DNA of 64,000 nt from Oscillospiraceae bacterium (GCA_017624715.1 JAGAMN010000016.1:38467-102466), one strand, 5' to 3'. Numbered from the stretch's first letter, positions 1 through 8,414 are shown. Numbers and translations are program-made. Notes: generated by a model from the sequence alone, not told the origin.

Positions 1-836
1 ATAGAATCCGGCACCTCTACCTTACCTGTATTGCTCTTGGCAGTGAATACCTTTCCGGACAGCAAACTCATCGTAATATCACCTGTATCGGTTTTTACAT
101 CGATCTCGTTGGCATCACAGCCATTGAGATTCACATCACCGGTCGTCCGCTCAATGGTAATTTTTTCGGAAGCAATCACATTGTCCAAAGTAGTATCACC
201 TGTATTGCTTCTGGACATAAAGTTTCTGCATTTCAGATCGGTTATATGAACCTCACCAGTGGTAACTCTGGCAGATACACCATATTCACCACTGTCAACA
301 TCTACAATGGTGATTTTTCCCGTGCTGACCAACAGATTCATAGGTCCGGAAGATATGTTCTCAACATGGACATTTCCCGTTTTTGTATACAATTCAAGCA
401 TATCACTACAAGCAACAGAACAATGAATATCGCCGGTGCTTACCCGCGCTGTAATCTTCTTACATGTGTCCTTCGGCAAATATACGGTGATTTTCGATTT
501 ATCAACCGCAAAGTTCGTCCAATTTTCCGCATCACTCTCAAGAATTACAAGCGTCCCATCTTGAATCTGAACATCATGGCGGATCTGCTCCCGTTCATGA
601 CATACTACCTTGGTTTTACCGTTCGAAGACGGCAAAAACACAACATTTGTCGCATTGGTGTTCACAAAGACATTCTCAAATTCTTCCTCGATCTCATAAG
701 TTCTTGTTTCATATTTCGCGAGGGATAATTTAGAAAAATCCCAATCCAATACAGTCATCACCGCACAGAACGCAATACATCCGACAGTGATAACCGCTGC
801 TGCAATCCACAACCATACTTTTGTACGCTTGCTCAT
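1..836 (-). CDS. DUF4097-type beta-repeat membrane protein, C-terminus cut by window edge
   Basis: The minus-strand frame is open from an ATG at 836 to the window edge, so the C-terminus is missing. The product starts with MSKRTKVWLWIAAAVITVGC, a single N-terminal membrane segment. It then shows repeated short units of the type TGDI/TGEV/TGKV/NTGD, the beta-strand repeat pattern of DUF4097 (putative adhesin) proteins. Its ATG overlaps the stop of the upstream DUF1700 gene by 4 nt, so the two are translationally coupled. PadR-DUF1700-DUF4097 is a familiar Firmicutes operon. The role is probably envelope-related but is not established. Confidence 0.8.
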   Translation of the reverse strand, partial: MSKRTKVWLWIAAAVITVGCIAFCAVMTVLDWDFSKLSLAKYETRTYEIEEEFENVFVNTNATNVVFLPSSNGKTKVVCHEREQIRHDVQIQDGTLVILESDAENWTNFAVDKSKITVYLPKDTCKKITARVSTGDIHCSVACSDMLELYTKTGNVHVENISSGPMNLLVSTGKITIVDVDSGEYGVSARVTTGEVHITDLKCRNFMSRSNTGDTTLDNVIASEKITIERTTGDVNLNGCDANEIDVKTDTGDITMSLLSGKVFTAKSNTGKVEVPDS

Positions 837-1435
837 TTTTCTTCCTCCTTTTTCACAAAGCACTTCTTAAGCCAAACTACCATTATCTTTGTCAACACCG
901 CAGTGCCTTTCGTTGCCGCCTTACAGCCGAAGAACAGAAATACGCTCAATCCGCCTAAGACCAAACCTGCAGCAACCGTCGCAATTCCGGAATAGATAAA
1001 TCCACCCACAGAAACACCAACACCGAGGGCAATAGCTGCCGGCATAGAAATCACAAAGGATGCAAACACCGCCCACAGGGAAATCACCACCGACCACAGC
1101 GATACATACAGGGAAATAACCAACGCAAAGGCCGCCACCAGCAGGGATAGCCAAACAGGCGAACCCAGTACCAGCAACACAATTTCCCAGATCTTCAATC
1201 GCTGCTTGGGCTTCTTGCTTCTCTGCTCCTTTTTTTCAGGAGAAAGCTCCGCTGCGATCTGCGCAGCAATCTCGTCTACAGGACCAATTGCCGATACGGC
1301 TTCTTCTTCCGTCAAGCCTTCTTCCATTCTATCTTCAATCATTTCACTGTAAAAACTCAGTTGCTCTTCCACTTCCGCCTGGGGATAATTTGCTAGCTTT
1401 TCATTCAATGTCAAGAGAAATTTAAGTTTTGTCAC
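833..1435 (-). CDS. DUF1700 (HAAS domain) membrane protein
   Basis: The N-terminal 60 residues (KLKFLLTLNEKLANYPQAEV, then FYSEMIEDRMEEGLTEEEAV) match the HAAS/DUF1700 helical domain. Two or three hydrophobic helices follow, from roughly residue 80 to 185, and the tail is basic. I chose the GTG at 1435 because a GGGAGG motif lies about 8-13 nt upstream of it; a longer reading from a TTG at 1444 would put that motif almost on the start codon. The gene overlaps the padR stop by 14 nt and the DUF4097 start by 4 nt. HAAS domains are usually found next to PadR regulators and are thought to act with them; that link is family knowledge. Confidence 0.85.
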   Translation of the reverse strand: MTKLKFLLTLNEKLANYPQAEVEEQLSFYSEMIEDRMEEGLTEEEAVSAIGPVDEIAAQIAAELSPEKKEQRSKKPKQRLKIWEIVLLVLGSPVWLSLLVAAFALVISLYVSLWSVVISLWAVFASFVISMPAAIALGVGVSVGGFIYSGIATVAAGLVLGGLSVFLFFGCKAATKGTAVLTKIMVVWLKKCFVKKEEEK

Positions 1436-1748
1436 AGCCCTCAACCTCCCTCATCACAAACCGATATATGGAAAGAATCTCTTCCCATTCATCCTTAAAT
1501 TCTTCTATGCGTTTCAAACCGTTACCGGTAATATGGTAATACTTCCGCAATCTTCCCCCATGCTCCACAGTTCGCACCGTCAGCATTTCAGACAATTCCA
1601 ACCGTTTCAGAATGGTGTACAGCGTAGATTCAGAAAGCTCGATATAGGGTTTCATGTCTTTTATGATCTTGTAGCCGTAGGAATCCTCATTTTTAATGGC
1701 CGCCAATACGCACACATCCAAAAGGCCGCGCTTCAATTGAACATCCAT
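1422..1748 (-). CDS. PadR family transcriptional regulator
   Basis: A 108-residue winged-helix protein of normal PadR length. It begins MDVQLKRGLLDVCVLAAIKN and contains the family signature DSYGYKIIKDM and ESTLYTILKRLE, then the wing GRLRKYYHIT. It is first in a three-gene operon with DUF1700 and DUF4097 genes, each overlapping the next. A GGAGG Shine-Dalgarno sits just upstream. The promoter is overlaid by repeated ATAC/GTAT motifs typical of PadR operators, so autorepression is likely. The inducer is unknown; envelope or antimicrobial stress is a plausible inference. Confidence 0.9.
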   Translation of the reverse strand: MDVQLKRGLLDVCVLAAIKNEDSYGYKIIKDMKPYIELSESTLYTILKRLELSEMLTVRTVEHGGRLRKYYHITGNGLKRIEEFKDEWEEILSIYRFVMREVEGCDKT

Positions 1749-1772
1749 GCTATACCTCCTATCGTGTAATAC

Positions 1773-1801
1773 ATCGTATCACGAAGTATCGTTTTTGTCA
1801 A
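1773..1801 (-). promoter_or_regulatory. padR operon promoter with overlapping candidate operator
   Basis: Read on the minus strand, TTGACA (1796-1801) and TACGAT (1773-1778) are 17 bp apart, a near-consensus sigma-A promoter. The spacer and downstream DNA contain CGATAC, GTGATAC, ATGTAT and ACACGATA, giving overlapping inverted and direct repeats. These fit a PadR-bound operator covering the -10 region. Confidence 0.7.
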
Positions 1802-1803
1802 GA

Positions 1804-1830
1804 AAAAACAGCATCGCAAATGCGATGCTG
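1804..1830 (-). terminator. Intrinsic terminator of the phosphoesterase operon
   Basis: A 9-10 bp stem, CAGCATCGCA paired with TGCGATGCTG, is followed on the minus strand by six T residues. It lies 6 nt after the phosphoesterase stop codon, and its T-tract runs into the -35 box of the padR promoter. Confidence 0.85.
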
Positions 1831-1835
1831 CTCTC

Positions 1836-2525
1836 TTATGGTAATACTTTGAAGGGCTGAAAATTCAGCTTATCTGCTGCCACCAGCCGGAAATCTACGC
1901 CATCCCAAAGCCCTTCCATGGCCAAGCCATGGCTGGCCCCGTGCAAATGGCCGTAGAAGCACCTTGAAACTCCGTACTGCTCCAGCATCGCCAAAATCTC
2001 CGGACATTCGTAGCCCTTATACCGAGGCGGATAATGCAGAAATACCATTTTGGGCAACTCACCTGCGGATTTCAGCGAAGCCTCCAGCCGCATAAGCTCC
2101 CTGCGGAATACCTTTTCGTCATGTTCCCCGCTCTTCTCTTCCTCAAAGAACCAACCCCGGGTACCGCAGATCGCAAAGCCCTCGTACTCAAAATGGTTGT
2201 TGTTCAGGATGAACATATCGGAAAAGCCGTTTGCTTCGCAAAATTTATAAAACTTAGCGGCAGTACTCCACCAGTAATCGTGATTTCCCTTCAGAATGAT
2301 CTTCTTACCGGGAATCTCATTGATCCAGGCAAAATCCGCCTTGGCGCTCTCAAGGCCCAGCGCCCAGCTGAGGTCGCCCAAAAGCACCGTTGTATCCTCA
2401 GGTCGGATCACAGACAAGCCCTCTCTCAGCTTTTCCATGTATCCAACCCAGGCGCCGCCAAAAATGTCCATGGGCTTTTCCACGCCCAGGCAAAGATGCA
2501 GATCGCCAATGGCGTAAAGCGCCAT
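1836..2525 (-). CDS. Calcineurin-like metallophosphoesterase
   Basis: The product carries the metallophosphoesterase metal motifs in order: GDLHL near the N-terminus, GDLSW, GNHDYWW, and near the end HYPPR followed by GHLHG. It is about 229 residues, a usual size for the single-domain family. An in-frame ATG 6 nt further upstream (2531) is possible, but the GGAG motif is 8 nt from the ATG at 2525 and only 2 nt from the other. It is the last gene of a long minus-strand operon that includes rnhB, rbgA and lepB. The substrate cannot be read from the sequence. Confidence 0.88.
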   Translation of the reverse strand: MALYAIGDLHLCLGVEKPMDIFGGAWVGYMEKLREGLSVIRPEDTTVLLGDLSWALGLESAKADFAWINEIPGKKIILKGNHDYWWSTAAKFYKFCEANGFSDMFILNNNHFEYEGFAICGTRGWFFEEEKSGEHDEKVFRRELMRLEASLKSAGELPKMVFLHYPPRYKGYECPEILAMLEQYGVSRCFYGHLHGASHGLAMEGLWDGVDFRLVAADKLNFQPFKVLP

Positions 2526-2538
2526 GTCCATTTCTCCT

Positions 2539-3540
2539 TTACTTCATTTTTGCTCTCAGTTCCGGAACTGTCATGTTCATGACCCGGGCCACAAAATCAC
2601 AGTCACACATAGGGCTGCGTTCCGCCAGCAGCACAGCCGTACGGCTTTCGCCGGTCTTTGCGCGGTAATCCAGCAGACCGCTGTATGCAAAAGCGGCAGC
2701 AGGGCCCAGAATGTAATCCCTGGTTCTGTAAACGCTGGGAATGGTGCTTACCATCCGGTCATTGCTGACCACCGCAGCGAACATACCCTTGCGCAGCTTC
2801 TCCACATCAATTCCCAGCAGGCTGTATTCTTCCTGCATGGCGCAAATCTGGGCAAACCGGACACATTCCTCCTGACCCAAAGCACCGCAAATCAACCGCT
2901 CCAACTGCTCGGGTATAGGCTCATCGGTCTTAACCGCGCCCATATGCAGCAGATCCCAAACGCAGTCATTCTCTTCACTGCTGCAGATGATATTCGCAAT
3001 GGGCAGACCCATCTGCCGGGCGTACCAAACACTCATAGGAACGGAGAAATCCCCTGTAGGTACTGCTACATCCACCGGACGGTCAGGATCTGCTACACCC
3101 TTGCGGATCAGCTCTGCGAAAACGCCTGTCAGAAACGCAATGCGAATGGCGATCTTCACCCAGCCGGTAGCGCCCTGCTGGGGCATACTGCTTCCGCAGA
3201 TATATTCTGCCAGGCTCTTCTCCGCCCAGGCATAGTCCGCCACCAGGTTGTGCCAGGTCTGTGCCGCCAGAATCCGGTGTCCCACGTCCTCGATTTTGAC
3301 AGGATACCGTCCGATGCAGAACTCCACATCCCAGCCGGTAATGTTACAGGAGAAAAACTGATTCAGCGTTTCGGCCACACATTGACCGAAGCTCATCTGC
3401 CCCAGTTCCATCACCTGCTTACGGTCCAACTGTACCATCTTAAAAGGCACATACAAGCCCTCGTCCGGTGCTCTTTCATAACAGATCGTTCTATGTGCAG
3501 TATGGGCATCGTGTTTGTTTCTAGTGGTTATGTACAACAT
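2539..3540 (-). CDS. Threonine synthase-like PLP-fold protein, catalytic lysine apparently replaced
   Basis: The N-terminus (MLYITTRNKHDAHTAHRTI, then DEGLYVPF) and the middle (VPTGDFSVPMSVWYARQMG followed by EENDCVWDLL) match threonine synthase landmarks (SGNFGDxxAGYYAxxMG and NEND). In true ThrC the PLP lysine lies in an AFKDFG-type motif. The aligned segment here reads VKIEDVG, with Glu84 where Lys is expected. The enzyme may therefore be inactive or changed in function. An upstream ATG at 3570 has no ribosome site; the ATG at 3540 does. It overlaps the dipeptidase gene by 13 nt. Family assignment is fairly sure, function is not. Confidence 0.7.
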   Translation of the reverse strand: MLYITTRNKHDAHTAHRTICYERAPDEGLYVPFKMVQLDRKQVMELGQMSFGQCVAETLNQFFSCNITGWDVEFCIGRYPVKIEDVGHRILAAQTWHNLVADYAWAEKSLAEYICGSSMPQQGATGWVKIAIRIAFLTGVFAELIRKGVADPDRPVDVAVPTGDFSVPMSVWYARQMGLPIANIICSSEENDCVWDLLHMGAVKTDEPIPEQLERLICGALGQEECVRFAQICAMQEEYSLLGIDVEKLRKGMFAAVVSNDRMVSTIPSVYRTRDYILGPAAAFAYSGLLDYRAKTGESRTAVLLAERSPMCDCDFVARVMNMTVPELRAKMK

Positions 3541-4481
3541 ACTTCCATCACTCCCAATGCATTTTCCCAATAGATTTTGCGCAGGATTGTATCATCAACA
3601 CCCCGCTCCAGCAGCTTAGCCGCCATAGCAGGATAGCTTTGCACGCCGTCAAATCCCTCGGGCAGCTCATCACAGCCGTCCAGGTCGCCACCCAGGGCGA
3701 TATGCTCACCCTCGGGATCCAGTTCCAGGAAGTGCAAAATGTGATCGCAAACCGTATCCAGATCCGGCTTTTCTCCCACAAAGGGCGCACACTGATTAAA
3801 GCCCGCCACACCGCCACTTTGGCAAATAGCACGGAACATATCGTCCGTCAGATTCCGGCTGTTGTCGCATACCGCCCGGCTGTTGGAGTGGCTGGCAACA
3901 ATGGGCTTTTCCGTGATATCCATAATGTCCCAGAAACCTTCGTCGCTGATGTGGCTCACATCCACCATCATGCCAACCCGCTGTGCTTCCTTTACAAATT
4001 CCCTGCCCTGGTCAGTCAGTCCGCCACCGGTCTTATGAGAGCCGGTCAGTACATTCATTTCGTTCCAGCCCAGGGTCGTCATCCGGAAACCAATGGTCTG
4101 CAGATCCTCCAACAGAGCCGGATCAAAGCCGAAACCGGCAGGACCTTCAATGGTCAGAATACCGGACATAATGCCTTTCTCCTGGTTCTTCTGAACCTCC
4201 TCAGCGCTATACACTTGGCGGATCATTTTCGGATTTTTCTCCATTTGATGCAGGATCATCGCCATTTCCCGCTCAAAAATCTCCACCGGAGACTTTTTGT
4301 ACCACTGCTCCATAAAGGGTGTGGTAAAGCAGGCAAAGCACTGGGCATAGCCCGGCAAAGTCTTTGCCCGATCCAGGTCAATGTGCAGATCATTACTCTT
4401 CAGTTCGATACCGCCGCAAAGCTCCTTACCCAGGAGTCCCAAAGCGGTATCGCAATGCAGATCAAATACAGGAAAGCTCAT
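3528..4481 (-). CDS. Membrane dipeptidase (peptidase M19, renal dipeptidase family)
   Basis: The 317-residue product contains the M19 zinc-site landmarks: FDLHCDT at residues 6-12, TIEGP, the VDVSHISD motif, VASHSNSRAV, then GGDLDGCDELPEGFDG near the C-terminus. Length and motif order are normal. M19 enzymes hydrolyse dipeptides, including D-amino-acid-containing ones, using two zinc ions. No signal peptide is visible, so a cytoplasmic location is likely. The ATG follows GGAGG by a normal distance. It overlaps yraN by 4 nt upstream and the threonine-synthase-like gene downstream. Confidence 0.93.
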   Translation of the reverse strand: MSFPVFDLHCDTALGLLGKELCGGIELKSNDLHIDLDRAKTLPGYAQCFACFTTPFMEQWYKKSPVEIFEREMAMILHQMEKNPKMIRQVYSAEEVQKNQEKGIMSGILTIEGPAGFGFDPALLEDLQTIGFRMTTLGWNEMNVLTGSHKTGGGLTDQGREFVKEAQRVGMMVDVSHISDEGFWDIMDITEKPIVASHSNSRAVCDNSRNLTDDMFRAICQSGGVAGFNQCAPFVGEKPDLDTVCDHILHFLELDPEGEHIALGGDLDGCDELPEGFDGVQSYPAMAAKLLERGVDDTILRKIYWENALGVMEVCCT

Positions 4482-4843
4482 GCAAATGCATCCTCCATGT
4501 GAATAATTTCCGGTTTTTCAGTCAGCTCCCCCTGGGGCGCATACACTTCTACCACATCAAACCGGGGCTGCAGATTCGTGGGATTTTGGGACAGATAAAT
4601 CGACGCAGTAACCCGGATCCTGTCCTGCTTGTTCCGGTCGACGTATTCTCTCGCCCCGGCAAACTCGCTGTTTTTCCGGGTCTTGACCTCCACGAACACC
4701 AAATACTTTCGATTTTTCACGATCAGATCGATTTCACCAAACCGGCTGCGATAACCTGCCGCTACGATCTGATAGTGCTTCTTTCTCAAATACTCCGCCG
4801 CCAGGGCTTCCCCCCAGGCACCGGATAGATTATTTTTCCCCAT
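4478..4843 (-). CDS. yraN: YraN family (UPF0102) endonuclease-like protein
   Basis: A 121-residue protein with the YraN/UPF0102 pattern: GAWGEALAAEYL at the N-terminus, then RSRFGEIDLI and VFVEVKTRK, the restriction-endonuclease-fold core (E, D, E-x-K). The gene sits directly after rnhB, its usual neighbour in many bacteria, and overlaps it by 14 nt. It overlaps the dipeptidase start by 4 nt. The biochemical role of the family remains poorly defined; a nuclease fold is clear. Confidence 0.93.
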   Translation of the reverse strand: MGKNNLSGAWGEALAAEYLRKKHYQIVAAGYRSRFGEIDLIVKNRKYLVFVEVKTRKNSEFAGAREYVDRNKQDRIRVTASIYLSQNPTNLQPRFDVVEVYAPQGELTEKPEIIHMEDAFA

Positions 4844-5444
4844 AAAACTTCTTCAAAAAGGTCATTCTGTGGATGGGGCTGGGGCCATATGTACGCAAAG
4901 CCTCGTAATGGGCCTTGGTGCCGTAACCCTTGTGGATCTCAAATCCGTACTGAGGATACAGCTTTGCCTGCTCCTCCAGAATATCATCTCTGGTGACCTT
5001 TGCCAAAATCGACGCGGCGGCAATGTTGGCACTGCGGCTGTCGCCCTTGACCACCGTCATCACCGGAAGACCAAAATCCTTTTCCCGGTTGCCGTCAATC
5101 AGGGCAAACTCCGCCTTTCCTTCCAGCTGATCAATGGCTCGCTGCATAGCCAGGAAAGTCGCCTGCAGAATATTGATCTGGTCAATTTCCTCATGGCTGG
5201 CAAGACCGATGCCATAGGCAATTGCCCGCTCCTTGATGATGGGGAACAGCTCTCTTCTTTTCTTATCCGTCAGCTTTTTGCTGTCATTCAAGCCCGGGAT
5301 CTCCACATGGGCCGGCAGAATCACCGCCGCCGCACAAACCGGGCCTGCCAAAGGGCCTCTGCCGGCTTCGTCCACACCGCAGATGTGCACGATCCCCTGG
5401 CTGTAAAGACCGTCCTCGATCTCCCACATATTATATTCAGACAT
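4830..5444 (-). CDS. rnhB: Ribonuclease HII
   Basis: A 204-residue RNase HII that removes ribonucleotides embedded in DNA and the RNA of RNA-DNA hybrids. It shows the family motif GVDEAGRGPLAGPV at about residue 23 with the first catalytic acids, then SKKLTDKKRR, IDGN, GDSRSANIAAASILAK and HKGYGTKAHYEA. The start codon abuts the rbgA stop (TAAATG), and GGAGG precedes it by 8 nt. It belongs to the conserved lepB-rbgA-rnhB-yraN order of Firmicutes. Confidence 0.97.
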   Translation of the reverse strand: MSEYNMWEIEDGLYSQGIVHICGVDEAGRGPLAGPVCAAAVILPAHVEIPGLNDSKKLTDKKRRELFPIIKERAIAYGIGLASHEEIDQINILQATFLAMQRAIDQLEGKAEFALIDGNREKDFGLPVMTVVKGDSRSANIAAASILAKVTRDDILEEQAKLYPQYGFEIHKGYGTKAHYEALRTYGPSPIHRMTFLKKFYGEK

Positions 5445-6311
5445 TTACTGTCCCTCCGGCTCTTCCAGTGTAAACTTGCCCAGCTTGCCGCCACGGTACT
5501 CATCCAGCAGCACCTTGGCCATCCGCTCCAGATTCACTTCGTTTCCGCTCATCAGGAATCCCCGCTTGCGGCCTGCCATTTCCAGCAGTTCCCAACCGGG
5601 CGTACCTACAGGCGCTTCCACCTTGTACCGCTCCAGCAGGGTCTGGGGATAGAACTTGTTCAGCAGCTCCATCAGCCGGCAAGCCAGCTCTTCAATATCA
5701 ATAACGCCTTCCTTCACCGCACCGGTGTAGGCCAGCATCATGCCAACCTCCGGGTCCTCGAACTTAGGCCACAGAATACCGGGGGTGTCCAGTAGCAGCA
5801 AGCCGCTGTCCACCGTAACCCACTGCTTGCCCCGGGTAACACCGGGTCTGTTTTCTGCCTTAGCGCCCTTTCTGCCGGATATCTGATTGATCAACGTGGA
5901 CTTACCCACATTGGGAATCCCCACCACCATTACCCGCAGAGGACGATTCATGCCTCTTGCAGCATCCCGCTCCAGTTTTTCCGCACAGGCGGTACGGGCC
6001 GCGGGAACAAAATCAGCAATACCCTTGCGGCTTTTGCAATCCGTGGCGATCACCGCATAGCCTTTGCTACGGAAATGTGCCGCCCACCGCTTTGTAGCTG
6101 CAGGGTCAGCAAGATCCATACGGTTCAACACTATGATCCGGGGCTTCCCGGCACAAATGCTGTCAATATCCGGATTCCGGCTGGACATCGGGATCCGGGC
6201 ATCCACGATCTCACAGACCGCATCCACCTGCTTTAGATCTGCTTCGATCTGTCGCCGGGTCTTGGTCATGTGACCGGGATACCATTGGATATTCATCTTT
6301 TCCTGATCCAT
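5445..6311 (-). CDS. rbgA: Ribosome biogenesis GTPase RbgA/YlqF
   Basis: A circularly permuted GTPase for late 50S subunit assembly. In order it has IQWYPGHMTKTRRQI at the N-terminus, NRMD (G4), GIPNVGKSTLIN (G1) and DTPG (G3). This G4-G1-G3 order is the hallmark of the YlqF family. The ATG at 6311 shares a base with the lepB stop (TGATG) and is preceded by AGGAG at 10 nt; a TTG one codon upstream is less likely. Its operon partners lepB, rnhB and the nearby rplS are the classic neighbourhood. Confidence 0.95.
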   Translation of the reverse strand: MDQEKMNIQWYPGHMTKTRRQIEADLKQVDAVCEIVDARIPMSSRNPDIDSICAGKPRIIVLNRMDLADPAATKRWAAHFRSKGYAVIATDCKSRKGIADFVPAARTACAEKLERDAARGMNRPLRVMVVGIPNVGKSTLINQISGRKGAKAENRPGVTRGKQWVTVDSGLLLLDTPGILWPKFEDPEVGMMLAYTGAVKEGVIDIEELACRLMELLNKFYPQTLLERYKVEAPVGTPGWELLEMAGRKRGFLMSGNEVNLERMAKVLLDEYRGGKLGKFTLEEPEGQ

Positions 6312-6991
6312 CAATCCACAACTCCTATTCTGCCGAAATCCCGTTCTTCGTTGGGCTGTCCGTAAACATCCGTACCGTTTGTACCGGGCAGGAACAGAAA
6401 TATCACCTTTCCCAGCACTTCCCGTTTGTCTACAAGCCCAATGTCGGGGCTGCGGCTATCCCGGGAGCCGTTACGGTTGTCACCCATCACAAACAGGCAG
6501 CCTTCCTCCACATACAGAGGAAACTGCACGCCCTCCTGTACATTGGTAGGCGTATTGGTGTAGGGCTCCTCCAGCTGCCGCCAGGTGGTCATGCCGTCAT
6601 CGCTGACAAAAACAATACCCTTTTCAAAATCAATATCCACCCACTGCCCTTCCGTGGCAATGACCCGCTTCACGATAGGCTCACCGTCTTTGAAGCTGTC
6701 CTTAGCCGCAACGATAATATCCCCGTACTGGGGATCGTGATAAAAGGTATTGCTCAGCAGCAGCAGATAATCACCATCCAGCAGCGTGGTATTCATGGAT
6801 GTACCCGAAACCACCACTACCCGGAAACACAGCAGCAGCACAATAATGGCCGCCGACAGCAGATATACCAGATCGTGCAGATACAACAGCGCAGTCTTCT
6901 GCCAAGAGGGTTTGTTCCTTTGATTCTCGGAAACCGGCTCTTTGTCTTCTTCCAGCCGCTGTTCCCAAGCTTCGTAATCCTTGTTATTCAA
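6311..6991 (-). CDS. lepB: Type I signal peptidase
   Basis: A 226-residue membrane serine protease that cleaves signal peptides of exported proteins. One hydrophobic helix lies at about residues 38-62. The catalytic serine motif SGTSMNTTL follows, then the lysine motif IVKRVIA, then the signature MGDNRNGSRDSR. The best start is a TTG at 6991 with GGGAG 10 nt upstream; no ATG sits nearby. A TATAAT on the minus strand at 7060-7065 lacks a good -35 box, so the gene may use a weak promoter or read-through from rplS. Next in the operon is rbgA. Confidence 0.95.
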   Translation of the reverse strand: MNNKDYEAWEQRLEEDKEPVSENQRNKPSWQKTALLYLHDLVYLLSAAIIVLLLCFRVVVVSGTSMNTTLLDGDYLLLLSNTFYHDPQYGDIIVAAKDSFKDGEPIVKRVIATEGQWVDIDFEKGIVFVSDDGMTTWRQLEEPYTNTPTNVQEGVQFPLYVEEGCLFVMGDNRNGSRDSRSPDIGLVDKREVLGKVIFLFLPGTNGTDVYGQPNEERDFGRIGVVD

Positions 6992-7083
6992 AACGGTCAG
7001 CTCCCATTAAAAATCCCAAAATCGGCCTTGTGCAGCGTGCACTCTGCCATAATACAACCATTATATACGAAAAGAGCATAAAA

Positions 7084-7107
7084 AAAAAGAGGGCAAGCCC
7101 TCTTTTT
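7084..7107 (-). terminator. rplS intrinsic terminator
   Basis: AAAAAGAGGGC and GCCCTCTTTTT form a hairpin with a 2-nt nominal loop and long A/T tracts on both sides. It lies 15 nt after the rplS stop, and the symmetric A/T tracts could let it work in both directions. Confidence 0.85.
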
Positions 7108-7121
7108 TTTCGTTTTTTGGA

Positions 7122-7463
7122 TTAGACTCTTTCCTTGACCTTGGCAGCCTTGCCCATACGGTCGCGGAGGTAGTACAGCTTTGCACGACGAACCTTACCC
7201 TTGCGGACGGTCTCGATCATAGCAACGTTGGGAGCGTGCAGGGGGAACACCTTCTCGCAGCCGACGCCGTAGGAGATACGACGAACAGTGATGGCCTCAG
7301 AGATGCCGCCATGCTTCTTGGCAATGACAGTGCCCTCGAACACCTGAATACGCTCACGGGAGCCTTCCTTGATGCGAACATGCACACGAACGGTGTCGCC
7401 GACCTTAACTTCGGGCAGCTCTTCCTTCATGTACTGGCTGTTCAGTGCTTTTACCAGATCCAT
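7122..7463 (-). CDS. rplS: Large subunit ribosomal protein L19
   Basis: A 113-residue protein that matches bL19 throughout: [51 protein letters not shown], then [12 protein letters not shown] and a basic tail. L19 lies at the 30S-50S interface. AGGAGG precedes the ATG at 7463. The gene has its own consensus promoter and a leader of about 75 nt, and it ends at a strong terminator, so it is probably transcribed alone. Confidence 0.98.
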   Translation of the reverse strand: MDLVKALNSQYMKEELPEVKVGDTVRVHVRIKEGSRERIQVFEGTVIAKKHGGISEAITVRRISYGVGCEKVFPLHAPNVAMIETVRKGKVRRAKLYYLRDRMGKAAKVKERV

Positions 7464-7540
7464 AATACTTGTCCTCCTAAAAATATTAGGCGTTCTTACG
7501 GCGCATATTCGCCCGCAGAGGACCCACCTTGATTTCAGAC
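7464..7540 (-). promoter_or_regulatory. 5' leader of rplS, candidate L19 autoregulatory leader
   Basis: About 75 nt separate the predicted transcription start from the rplS ATG. The leader holds short GC-rich complementary segments (GGCG with CGCC), one of them near the ribosome site. Firmicutes L19 genes often carry an autoregulatory leader RNA, but I could not confirm a match to that family's consensus by eye. Confidence 0.35.
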
Positions 7541-7546
7541 TGAGTG

Positions 7547-7575
7547 ATTATAGCACAGCAAATTCCAAAAATCAA
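7547..7575 (-). promoter_or_regulatory. rplS promoter
   Basis: Minus-strand TTGATT (7570-7575) and a perfect TATAAT (7547-7552) are separated by 17 bp, a strong sigma-A promoter directed at rplS. Confidence 0.8.
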
Positions 7576-7649
7576 GTATTTTCTTTACAAAATTCTTACA
7601 AATTTTCCATAAAAATGCGGCCGTCGCATTGCATATTCCCGCAAGAACG

Positions 7650-7680
7650 TTGTAGGGACCGGCCTCCTGGACGGTCCTTC
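7650..7680. repeat. Dispersed palindromic repeat (TTGTAGGG family)
   Basis: TTGTAGGGACCG is followed by a short palindrome (GGACCG/CGGTCC). The reverse complement of 25828-25852 has the same layout (TTGTAGGGGCGGC, then a palindrome), so both look like members of one short intergenic repeat family. The rest of the 7576-7723 gap shows nothing I can name. Confidence 0.45.
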
Positions 7681-7723
7681 TGCAGCAACAGACTGTATCG
7701 TTGCCTATCAGGTGTGTAGAACA

Positions 7724-8293
7724 TTATTCTTTAATGATTTTGTAGACGAGAACTTTCTGAAAGACTGTAATCGATCCTACGACCAAAACGGAACACAAAA
7801 GAGTCATAATCCACAGCACCACATCTGTATCTCCAAATCTAGCCAACAGCCTTCCAATCGAAAATCCACACAAACAGGACGTCGCAGTAAGAACATTACG
7901 CACTTTCTTTTGTGCTTTATCCGTTCCAGAATAGATTTTGAGTTTGATTTTTAACGCAAAAATAAACTCGTAAGCAATCAAAAGGCAAAACATACATATC
8001 AGCAACGGCTTAATAACATTAAACCGCAGTATGGTCAAGGCCGCACATTCTATTCCCAAAACGCACAAAAATTGACCCCATTTTAATAATCCTTTACTAT
8101 GTAGGTCATTCTCTTTCTTTACGCAATGAGAAAGGATAAGATATAAGATAATAATAGCTAGTCCAATCCATACATGCATTATCAATGTTGGAATAAGAAA
8201 TACGGATAGCAGAAACCATACACCCGCCTTTGGAATGCTAGACAATTTTCCACCATCTAAAGATATGGCATAGTGCTGCTGTTCACTATTCAT
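7724..8293 (-). CDS. Hypothetical integral membrane protein
   Basis: I do not recognise this protein. It is about 189 residues and mostly hydrophobic, with roughly five predicted membrane helices (for example FLLSVFLIPTLIMHVWIGLA and IKPLLICMFCLLIAYEFIFA). The start is taken at the ATG at 8293 because GGAGG lies 9 nt upstream; a GTG at 8299 is also in frame. The gene is clearly more AT-rich than its neighbours and stands alone between two operons, which suggests recent acquisition or weak selection. Confidence 0.6.
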   Translation of the reverse strand: MNSEQQHYAISLDGGKLSSIPKAGVWFLLSVFLIPTLIMHVWIGLAIIILYLILSHCVKKENDLHSKGLLKWGQFLCVLGIECAALTILRFNVIKPLLICMFCLLIAYEFIFALKIKLKIYSGTDKAQKKVRNVLTATSCLCGFSIGRLLARFGDTDVVLWIMTLLCSVLVVGSITVFQKVLVYKIIKE

Positions 8294-8367
8294 TGTCACA
8301 CACCTCCACTATCCTATTTAAGTTATTTTAACTATAACACATTCTCTTAAAATATGCAATAGTTTAC

Positions 8368-8397
8368 AAAAAAAGACCCAACCGCGAGGTTGGGTCT
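8368..8397 (-). terminator. Terminator after the E1 gene
   Basis: A 10-bp stem AGACCCAACC/GGTTGGGTCT with a GCGA loop is followed on the minus strand by seven T residues, 17 nt after the E1 stop codon. Confidence 0.9.
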
Positions 8398-8414
8398 CTT
8401 TCGTTCATTGATAA

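Noticed and set aside
246-728. Plus-strand frames at the left edge (31-249 and 246-728)
   Set aside because: The minus strand is one continuous DUF4097-like frame coupled to DUF1700; the plus frames are shadows.
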